In this document: positions 55,336 through 64,000 of the stretch, in pieces
How positions within the stretch are numbered: the first letter of the stretch is position 1
Layout: every line of letters starts with the position of its first letter
DNA from: Antennarius striatus
Lineage: Eukaryota > Chordata > Actinopteri > Lophiiformes > Antennariidae
Direction: 5' to 3'
DNA length: 64,000 nucleotides
Assembly (NCBI RefSeq): GCF_040054535.1
Contig: NC_090777.1
Span: 8,837,501 to 8,901,500 of the forward strand
The notes under the pieces: model-generated
What the model saw: only the letters and a program-made list of their open reading frames with translations
Databases searched by the model: none
Told to the model about the DNA's origin: nothing
Translations under genes and position numbers: made by a program

Positions 55336-58192
55336 GCCGTGTCACAAAGCAGGTGCAGTGGAAACCCAGAGTAAGTTAACCCTGAAATCAGAGTTCTCGG
55401 TTTCACAAAGGGGGGTAACTTAACCCAGAGTTAGAGCAGTAACCCTGGCCTGTTTCACGTAACAGACTCTGAACATAACCTGGTCGGGAGCAGGTTTTAT
55501 TCCACAAACCCAAGGTTTCTTTTGACTCCGCCCCATTTCACCGCCGCTTGCGCGGCTTCATTTCCTGGTTCTGTCGGACGGAGAGTCTGACCGAAGTAAG
55601 GTTTAATAAATAACTCCGTATTTCAGAGGTATTTTAGAGGCGAACATGTCATGTCCATTTGACGTGGAGCCCCTTGATGGAGTTTCCACATTCATTCACA
55701 GAGAATTAAATATGTTTGCATCGCGTTCAGATGTCCCCTCATATCCAGACAGTTCTCTTTATGATCGGTACCGATCATACTGATCAGTAAACACACACAC
55801 ACATCCATCGTCACATCTGCAGCAGCGCTGCGTGTAGCGCTCCGTTCAGTTTTTCATTTTTTATTTGCAAACGGTAATTTTCCTATATAATGTGGGAAAT
55901 GCTCAGTGCACCTCGCCTTTAAACTCTTACCCAAGTTTTTCTATTTCCCTGGAGAGAAAACCGTCAGGATCATCAAGGAGGAGTTCCACAGGATCGCAGG
56001 TGAATGATGTAGAAATCTGATTAATTTGAAAGTATGTTCTCTTAATGATATTGTGCTGCAATCCCAAACATTAATTTCTTTCGGATGTCCCAATGTAATT
56101 TGCTGCCATAGATGGTACCCACATTCCCATCAAGGCTCCCTCACATAATGAAGGTGATGATGTGAAGAGGATGTCCATTCACAGCAAATATATGCAGGTA
56201 CAAGTACATTGACTACTGTTTCTACACGTTAAAGACTGCATCATAGATAAACTAACATCTGTCCAGATCACATGTGATGCAGCAAACTACATTTTCCATC
56301 TTTATTTATATAGCGCCTAATCACGTCAGCAGACATTTCAAAAAGCTTTAACAGACAGACACCCAACAGAACCCTCCAGAGCAAACATAGCATACTGATG
56401 TGGAGATGGAGCGGTCCTGATCGGTTCCTGACTCACAGGTGTATGATGAGTCTCACCTGAGCAACAGACTAATGCTTTAACTAAAGATTAGCACAATAAT
56501 TCACTTGTCTCCATCGTTTAATCCACTCTAATGAATCTACTTTCCATCACAGGAGTCTGATGGTTGTTTTCTGGGGGACAGGGGTTACCCATGCCCAACC
56601 GAGGCTGCTGACCCCTTGTTAACCCAGGCCTCCAACAGACCTTCAAATGGATTCACTGCAGGACGAGAGCCCGGGTGGAGATGACCATAGGCTGCTGAAA
56701 GGCCGTTTCCAGTGTCCATGACACCTCAGGATGATTCCTGAGAGGACCTGTGATGCAGTTCTGTTCTTCATAGTAGTATTGCCGCTATCAGAGGAGAACA
56801 GCACCCTACCCCACAAACTGAACACCCCGATGATGACCCCGTCCACCTGCCAGCTATCCAGGGTGGTAGAGCAGTGACTCCATCTGCCAGAATCATTTCA
56901 GAGTCTGTGTAACTCACCATCACCACAGCGGGCAATAAAAACATACAATATACATTTCATTTGGTCATCTTTATTACTTACAAATACAAAGTCATTTCTT
57001 AGATCGTTTCAGTGGTGAACATTCTAGTATTCAACATGATTCACTTGTGAACAACACCCACCTCTAATTTGTGCTCCACAATTTGTATGTTCAAATCTGC
57101 CCTCCTAATCTGGAGGTCCAAAGAAACCATTTTTTAATCTGATATCTGTATTTCATTGAAAGTGAATTTGATAAACTTTAACAAATAGCTGGAAATACAT
57201 GAGGAGGACATCAAAACATACAGATGGAAATTAATTCAACTGAATTAACTGCTGGTGTTCACTGAGAATCTATCTGTACATTGGATGTGACGGACTGTCC
57301 AGCTTGCTCTGTTGAAAAAAGATGAGAAAGTGTTGATCCTTCAGTGGAGGCTAAATGTCACTCTGTATTGCACCAGAATGTTAAGCAATAGGAACAATCG
57401 GTAACAGAAAATATTTGGCCACCTTTCTTTTCTTCAATTTCCTGTTAATTCATTTTTCTTTTTATCAATTATGTATTATTTGACTAAAAGACACAGAGAA
57501 TTAAACATGGAATGCCTAAAGATGAGAGCACATTAATGTGTGTGACAAGAACATTCTGTTGACGATAAAACAACTGAAAAGCCGAAAGTCCACCTATTAT
57601 TTACTGTACAATGTCATTATGTTATAATGAGGAAGAGGATCCCTAACGAGATGATGCAGAAGTCTGACCTGTGTGAACAATTTTTTTAAACTTCGTTCTC
57701 AGCTGTTGGCATGTTCGCTTCTCCTCCGCTGGATTGCATCTAAGAAAATAATTTAATAAACTATTATTCAAGCCGTTTACCTCCGTAATTGTACCGTGAG
57801 TCCAACGGACTACGTTTAGACGTACGCATTGACTTGAGCAGTAGTCTCAAGTCATCTCTCTCTTCTTTACAGCTGCAACGCTGTTCCTCTTTTCATAACA
57901 TGTCCTCTAAGTCTTCATACACGTAGATTACAATCTGCACTTCAACTGCGTAAAGTAACGCGGAGCGCGTCTCGTCCGTCGTCATGGTGACTTGTCGAAT
58001 CTGGGCTCCATTGATAATGGCTTTTTTAAGTGGCGTCGCACCTGTTAAACTGCGGGTCAATTTACCCTGGGTTACAAAAACTAACCCCGTGAAGCGCCTT
58101 TGAAACCGAAAACCCTGGGTTTCCAAGTTCAGGGTAAAGCAACCCAGAACCACAGGTTGTGATCGGGGGTCGTTACCCCTGCTTCGTGACAT
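55336..58192 (+). mobile_element. PIF/Harbinger transposon, copy A, decayed
   Basis: Terminal sequences 'ggccgtgtcacaaagcaggt' (left) and 'cctgcttcgtgacatggga' (right, inverted). The transposase relic (HARBI1-like) starts at ATG 55646 (MSCPFDVEPLDGV, DSSLYDRYR). Further exons or fragments: 55927-55999 (FFYFPGEKTVRIIKEEFHRI), 56092-56198 (IDGTHIPIKAPSHNEGDD, with the first DDE Asp) and 56549-56850 (CFLGDRGYPCP with the second Asp; RTRARVEMTIG-like shifted). Frame shifts and stops throughout. Contains the repeat 56296-56400. No companion Myb-like gene was recognised. Confidence 0.78.
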
Positions 58193-60905
58193 GGGACTGT
58201 TCAAAAAGCAGGTTTAGTGGAAAACCAGGGTGAGTTAACCCTGAAATCAGGGAAAACCAGGGCAGTAACCCTGACCTGTTTCATGACGCGAGGTAAACTG
58301 AACCTCTGGGTTTGTTACCACAGTAACAGACTCTCTGAACATAACCTGGTCGGGAGCAGGTTTTATTCCACAAACCCAGGGTTTTCTCTGACTCCACCCC
58401 CTTTCACAGCCGCTCGTGCGGCTTCATTTCCTTGTTCTGTCGGACGGAGAGTTTTACCGAAGTAAGGTTTTATAAATAACTCCGTATTTCAGAGGTGAAC
58501 ATGACATGTCCCTTTGACGAGGAGCCCCTTGATGGAGTTCCCGCATTAATTCACAGAGATTTTTTTTTTTTCAGATGTCGTTCAGATGTCCAGTCATATG
58601 CAGACAGTTCTCTTTATGATCGCTTACGATTCACGTCCCAATCCATCACACACATCCACGACCTGATCCATCCTCACATCTGCAGCAGTGCTGTGTGTAG
58701 GTAGTGGTCCGGTGATTTATTTATTTATTTGCAAACGGTAGTTTTTCTATACAATGTGAGAGATGCTCAGTGCGCCTCGCCTTGAAACGTTTACCCCAGT
58801 TTTTCTATTTCCCCGGAGATAAACCCCTCAGAATCATCAAGGAGGAGTTCCACAGGATTGCAGGTGAATGATGTAAAAATCTGATAAATGAATTTCAAAT
58901 GATATTCTCTTAATGACATTGTGCTCCAACCTCAACATTGGATTATTAGCTTTAATTTCGTTTAGGATTTCCCGATGTAATTGGCTGCACAGATGGTACC
59001 ACATCCCCATCAAGTTACTTGTAGACTGAACATTGTTTCAACATGTTGAAGACTGCATTATAGATGAACATCTGTCCAGATCATGTGATGCTGCAGACTA
59101 CATTTCTGATGTGTAGCTCTTGGATATATGGTGTTACCTGAGCAGCAGACTGTATTGTGGTCAGTAACCTAAGGATTTGCACAATAATTCACTTGTCTTC
59201 ATTGTGTAATCCAGACTAATGAATCCACTATACATTACAGGAGAGAGCCTGCGACACCTCAGGATGATTCCCGCTATCCAGGACGGCAGAGCAGTGACTC
59301 CATCTGCCAGAATCATTTCAGAGTCACCATCACCACCATCACAGCGGGCAATAAAAACTTACAATACACATTTCCTGTGGGCATATTTATTTCTGAAAAA
59401 ATACAAAGTAATTTTTGTACCGTTACAATACTTAACATTCTAATAGTTAACATGATTCACCTGTGACCATCACCCACCTCTAACTTGTGCTCCAGTATTT
59501 CTATGTCCAGATCTGTCCTCCTAATCTGGAGGTCCTAGTAAACCACTTCTATTTCTATTATTTTTTGGAAAGTACATTCTATAAACTTCTTCAGCAGATT
59601 GATGGGAATACATGAGTAGGACATTAAAACATAGTTGCATATGCATTCCACAGAATGAACCGCTGGTGGTCACTGAGTGTCTATTTCACTGTGATAGTCT
59701 GCAGTTGGGACCCTTCTGCTACTGTCCATTCATGATCTGTTAAAAAAGGATGAGAATTTGTTAATACTTCAGTAGAGGATAAATGTCACACTCTGTATTC
59801 CACCAGAATGTGAAGCAATGGGAAGAGAACAATCAGTAACATAAAATATTAGACCACCTGTGTTTTCTTCTATTTTTTGTTAATTTCTTTTTGTTTTGTT
59901 TTTTATTATTAACTCCTGTGTGTATCATTTGACTAAAACAGACATAAAATAAAACTTGGAATACCTTAAAGCGGTTATAAGCAGTACAATGCCACAGCCA
60001 CTGATCTAAGAACTAAAGCAGTTTTGGCTATTACTGTATCAAACGAGCTACATGTCAGCTCTTGATTTCAGTTCTTAGATAATATAGGTGTACGCAATGG
60101 TGTGAATAATATCCTTCTCAACTGTTTTTGTAACGTGCATATGTCCATTTACTGTTTTATTTACACGACAATAAAATGTAAAATATATTTCCTTATTGAA
60201 CAGAACCTGATATACAGTAGATGAGAGCGTATTTATGTGCGTGTAAAGAGCATTATGTTGGCAATAAAACAATTGAATAGTCAAACATCCACTTTATACT
60301 TACTGTACAGTATCAAACACAACGAGGATGAGGAGGATCCCTAATGAGATGATGCAGAAGTCTGACCTGTGTGAATGATGTTTTTATACTTCATTCTCAG
60401 CTGCTGACGTGCGATTGTCCCCTGCTGGATCGGCTCTAAATAAATTAAATTAATAAACAATTATTGAAGCCGTTTACTTCCATATTTTTACCGTGAGTGC
60501 AACGGACTACGTATAAACTTACGCATCGACTTGAGCAGCAATTCACTCACACGACATGTCGCTCTTCTTTGCAGCTGCAACGCTGTTCTCTTTCTTCTGA
60601 AAATGTCCTCAAAGTCTTCATATTCAGAAATTAAAATCTGTACTCCGACTGCTGTAAAGCACTGCGGAGCGCGTCTCGTCCGTCGTCATGGTGAATCGTC
60701 GACTTGGGGCTCCATTGATGATGGCTTTTTTACGAGTTGTCGTGTCTGTTAAACTGCGGGTCAACTAACTCTGGGTTAGAAAAACTAACCCTGAAACCCG
60801 TTTGTGAAACCGAAATCCCTGGTTTTTCCAAGTTCAGGGTAAAGCAACCCAGAACCACAGGTTTACCTCAGGGTACGTTAACCCTGCCTTTGTCTCCCGT
60901 TACCC
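58193..60905 (+). mobile_element. PIF/Harbinger transposon, copy B, decayed
   Basis: Head to tail with copy A. Left end 'gactgttcaaaaagcaggtt'; right end 'taaccctgcctttgtctccc'. Transposase relic from ATG 58501 (MTCPFDEEPLDGVPALIHRD, SSLYDRLRF), then FFYFPGDKPLRIIKEEFHRI (58795-58862) and FPDVIGCTDGT (58967-59000). Most of the catalytic domain is missing; a C-terminal scrap lies at 59240-59350. Similar to copy A throughout, including the 'catcaccaccatcacagcgg' region and the right 240 bp. Confidence 0.78.
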
Positions 60906-61139
60906 CTAGATCAGCGGTCCCCAACCACTAATTCTCATTATTGCAATTATTAATTGATTGACTTGTTCACCCTTTTATTGGAAATGATTTGTATTTCTCC
61001 TACTTTGAATGCATCGCTATATTTCAAAATAAACATCAGTGCAGTCACTTTAATCGAGTTTTTAACATAATTATTTCTTACAATTATTTTGTTTACAGAA
61101 ATGTTGATTATCAATCTATGAAAAAAAAGGTTGTCCAGG
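60906..61139 (-). mobile_element. hAT-like element end, inverted relative of 24491-25317
   Basis: 'cagcggtccccaaccactaa' followed by sequence whose reverse complement matches 24660-24907, including 'taaataattattttaaaaac'-like and 'tggttggggaccactg'-like blocks. 'cgttacccctagat' next to it also matches 'atctaggggtaacg' at 24908. Confidence 0.75.
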
Positions 61140-61345
61140 GTTCTCCAGCTTCCTCCCACTTCCAAAAACTTTCGCTTCCGATTGATTAGCCATTCCAAAT
61201 TGACCGCAGTGTGTGTGTGTGTGCGTGCGTGTTTGTTTGTCGCTGTGTGGTTCTGCGGTGCACTGACATCACGCCCATAGTCAGCTGGAATTGGCTTCAA
61301 CTACCCGCAACCCACTACAGCCGATAAAGCAGACGACAAATGAAC
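61140..61345 (-). repeat. Interspersed fish repeat, inverted copy
   Basis: The reverse complement shows 'gtgcaccgcagaaccacaca', 'acaaacaaacacgcacgc' and 'ggtcaatttgg', parallel to 1079-1305. A short (GT)n lies at 61208-61225. Confidence 0.7.
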
Positions 61346-61620
61346 GAATGATCCATAAGACACCTCATTCCGTTACACCGCGCAAGACAAGAGCAAGCTG
61401 TGCAGCGTTGCCCACATTTGTTGTCTCATCCACCATTACAGCGACAAAAAGCTCTTTTTTGATTTCTGATTTGATCTCTACTCCAATCACTTCTGAAATA
61501 GCATGAATGAAGTTATTTTGTCGGATGTCCCAGTAAACACTCTGTTAGTAGACAAGTGGTAATGCAGGTCTGTGTCATGCAAGAAAAGAAAGAAGTTCTA
61601 TGTAGTTGCGTACCTGGTCA
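61346..61620 (-). pseudogene. hAT transposase fragment (Tip100/Zaphod-like)
   Basis: The minus strand encodes SEVIGVEIKSEIKKELF then VAVMVDETTNVGNAAQLALV and LRGVTE with a stop. VDETTDxxN is the typical start of the catalytic core of this hAT group, where the Asp is the first acidic residue. It probably belongs to the same family as the terminal fragment at 60906, with a repeat inserted between. Confidence 0.7.
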
Positions 61621-62029
61621 CTGAGCTGAGAATCCCCCAAAGTTTTTAAAAGCACCATAGCTTGCAAATGTCCAGTTTTGCTTTGGTATGTTGTTGCTGC
61701 CTTGGTATACTGTACAAATACAGTATAGGTTTGCAAATACAGTGTAGGTTTGAAAACAAAAGGTATTCCCAGCAGAAAATTTGCGTCTATCTATTTACTA
61801 TACAGTATGTGCCCATTCACTTAGTGCGCAGATGCCTGCATTGTTGATTCTGAAGACCTTAGACAGATTTCATGCCAGGATGAACCTGGCAACACAGGCT
61901 AGCTGAATTCTACTTAGATAAAACCTCTCTAACCTTAAAATAGAACACTGACCCAGTGTTTGCCCATGTCACATTATATGCGAATTTTTTATATGCATTA
62001 AAATATTAAATTTTGTCATAAAAATTTTA
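61621..62029. other. Unassigned AT-rich DNA
   Basis: Nothing recognised. Confidence 0.4.
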
Positions 62030-62468
62030 TTTATTATTTATTTATTTATTTATTTTATATACTGATTATAATTCCTGCAGGGAAATTAGTAGCACACTCT
62101 AGTTACTTCAAATCAAGTCATGCATATACTGTATATATACTATATATGTGTGTACAGGCCCTAAACACAAATGTATGCATGTAGAAGAGGTAGAGTGGCG
62201 GGCAGCTCCTTTATTGGTGCGCCCCAAATGAGCAACTTGTAAGGGGGGCGGCGCCTTGCTCAGGGGCGCCTTGCTCAGGGGCGCCTCGCTCAGGGGCGCC
62301 TCGCTTAGGAGCGCCTCGGCAGTGCTGTGGAGATGAGCTGACACCTCCCACTGTCAGCTCACCTCCGGGTGTTCTTTTTTTGGGCGGGAGCGAGAATCAA
62401 ACCGCCGATCTTTGAAGTATTGGACGACCCACTCTACCGCGCGCTCTACCACTGAGCCACTGCCGCCC
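62030..62468 (-). mobile_element. tRNA-derived SINE, copy 4
   Basis: The reverse complement begins 'gggcggcagtggctcagtgg' at 62468, includes the 'gagctgacagtgggaggtgt' body and the 'aatttccctgcaggaatta' tail. A 15-16-bp unit 'gggcgccttgctca' is repeated about four times in the body (62255-62315). An AT/TTTA-rich end lies at 62030. Confidence 0.85.
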
Positions 62469-62526
62469 AATATTATCATGATTTCTGGTTGTTGGGCCGG
62501 CAGAGGAGGCCTTTCTGGCCTACCAC

Positions 62527-62668
62527 TGATGGATGGATGGATGGATGGATGGATGGATGGATGGATGGATGGATGGATGGATGGATGGATGGATGGATGG
62601 ATGGATGGATGGATGGATGGATGGATGGATGGATGGATGGATGGGTGGGTGGGTGGGTGGATGGATGG
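62527..62668 (+). repeat. (GGAT)n microsatellite
   Basis: About 140 bp of GGAT units with GGGT variants at the right end. It follows the SINE head closely. Confidence 0.97.
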
Positions 62669-63007
62669 ACAATAACTAAAGTGAAAGTGCCAGTCAGACT
62701 TATCTTTATATAAGGTACACCGGCCCTTCTGCCCTTTAATAAAATGAATCCATCTGAGCCCTTTCAATTATGCTAGCCATTCAAAAGTCATCCAAAGTAG
62801 TTAAACAATTTATGAATGTTTTATTTATATGCAGCTGAGTGGTTTTTGAGAGAAAGATAAAAAATCCATATTTTACAAATAGAGAAATGAAACTGCATCC
62901 TTTAAGCATTCTGAACACAAGAATACTGTACAAAGTGAGACATGTACAGTACAATAACAACTGTCAAAGTAAAATATCAATAAAGATAAAAAGTAACCGA
63001 TCATCGC

Positions 63008-63013
63008 TTTATT
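63008..63013 (-). terminator. Possible poly(A) signal of the MAP kinase gene
   Basis: Plus-strand TTTATT is AATAAA on the minus strand, 186 bp beyond the stop at 63199. 62669-63007 contains nothing else. Confidence 0.45.
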
Positions 63014-63198
63014 AGCATCTTCCTCTTGCATACTTTATGCACCAAAAACAGACATTCAACATCTTTCTGTGTATTTCATATTTCTGTGTGATCTCAGAGG
63101 CTGACGGTTTTGTTGACCTTTCTTGAATATGTGTGTAATACTGTATATGTCTATATTAACAGTGTTACATGTATTGTAGGCACATGTTATGATGTTGT

Positions 63199-63823
63199 CT
63201 ACATTGCTGTCTTACTGGGGTTGTCAGGGTCAAATGTCATGATCTCCATGTGGATAAGACCTGATGCAGCCCAAGGAAGGAAACAGAGAAACAGTGTTAA
63301 CACACTAACACACTTGAGATTTGAAGACTGGTAAATGATAGAATTTTAATATCAGCTTCAGCCCCTTTTGCTCAGCTATACTTACTCTTCCACTCCCCAA
63401 CAGCAAGCTCAAGGCTCTCAAACGAGTCGTCATATCTGTCAGAGTCTGGTTCGCACTCTGGGTCATGATATTCAGCCAGGAAAGGGTGTGATAGTCCCTG
63501 CTTAGCCGTTAGCCTTGTCTCTGGGTCTAAGAGAAGCATCCCCTCAACCAGGTCTACAGCTGAAACCATCAAAACAGAAAACAATGTGTAAAACTAAATA
63601 CTGAAAAATGGCGTCTGTATACATGCAACTTCAATTCATTTCACTGTTTTGGGGGAATGATGGATCACATTGGTGGATAAAAATTAAGTGATCACGATAC
63701 TTGTTTTATTGAAAACAAGTCAATATGCAGGAAGCTTCTTGTACCATTTTCATCCATGTGTGGAAAAACATCTTTGAAGTTTTTCTTGTTTTGTGTTGGA
63801 AGGCCTTGCATGTATGATTGTGC
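63199..63823 (-). CDS. p38-type MAP kinase, last three coding exons (mapk13/mapk12-like)
   Basis: Stress-activated Ser/Thr protein kinase, C-terminal end. Exons on the minus strand: 63823-63745 (79 bp, AQSYMQGLPTQNKKNFKDVF), 63559-63386 (174 bp, AVDLVEGMLLLDPETRLTAK, HPFLAEYHDPECEPDSDRYD, FESLELAVGEWK) and 63260-63199 (LIHMEIMTFDPDNPSKTAM and stop). All borders are GT-AG and phases agree. This is the end of kinase subdomain XI and the C-terminal extension that folds back on the N-lobe (DDSFESLELAVGEWK, as in all p38s). The kinase catalytic motifs lie beyond base 64000. The sequence is closer to mapk12/13 than to mapk11/14; mapk13 is my best guess. 63824-64000 is intron. Confidence 0.88.
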
Positions 63824-64000
63824 CTGAAAAAGAGTTACAGTATGGAACAGAATAATTCATAATTCTCACAGATGTTATGCACACTATGCACAAATTCAAC
63901 CAGAAATAAAAATTCAGTTCCTTATTCATGCCCATCAAATGAAAAAAAAAAAAATAAATAAAAATAAAAAATTGGACAACTATTTCTTGAAGTATCAAAT

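Noticed and set aside
62527..62668. CRISPR-like regular repeats
   Set aside because: A simple 4-bp microsatellite without spacers, in a vertebrate genome.
62354..62767. ORFs with (HPSI)n / (MDGW)n
   Set aside because: Products of the GGAT microsatellite.

Overview
The window looks like euchromatic DNA of a teleost fish. The real genes have GT-AG introns, and the first two are type II keratins with the exon sizes usual for that family. The space between genes is filled with fish-type transposons: hAT, PIF/Harbinger, Tigger, CR1/Rex1-, L2- and RTE-like LINEs, Penelope, Ty3/gypsy and tRNA-derived SINEs. There is no sign of bacterial organisation.

Three host genes are visible. (1) 174-1556 (+) is the 3' half of a keratin 8-like gene, whose tail ends in a K8-type [15 protein letters not shown] motif. 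(2) 26421-30322 (+) is a complete nine-exon type II keratin of 493 residues with a TATA-like box, a short Gly/Ser head and a Gly/Tyr tail. (3) 63199-63823 (-) holds the last three coding exons of a p38-type MAP kinase, probably mapk13, which continues past the right edge. The two keratins are tandem, same-strand paralogues separated by about 25 kb of repeats.

The rest is a layered record of transposon insertions, several readable to the base from target-site duplications (TSDs). 3781-9446 is a hAT-like element (8-bp TSD CTAATTAT) filled by LINEs, one of which carries a solo LTR (6543-7004, TSD ATGAC). 31537-42640 is an 11.1-kb minus-strand Ty3/gypsy element (TSD TATT) with a PNMA-like Gag. 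It carries inside it a truncated Gmr1-like gypsy (36077-39155) with a SCAN-like Gag and integrase directly after protease. 48571-52977 is another minus-strand gypsy (TSD AACAT) that split a degenerate integrase-core transposase gene; rejoining the flanks restores the reading frame. 43.2-46.8 kb holds a BED-finger hAT remnant and two decayed LINEs. 53.8-60.9 kb holds two head-to-tail PIF/Harbinger copies and a Penelope reverse transcriptase relic.

The least expected arrangement is at 47.1-53.2 kb: a HECT-domain (G2E3-like) coding relic on the plus strand converges on the integrase-core transposase relic on the minus strand, with little between them except the later gypsy insertion. This may be a two-gene DNA transposon that captured a ubiquitin-ligase domain, now dead (the HECT cysteine position reads Phe and a transposase Asp position reads Asn). 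All alignments were made by eye, so family names below clade level are tentative.
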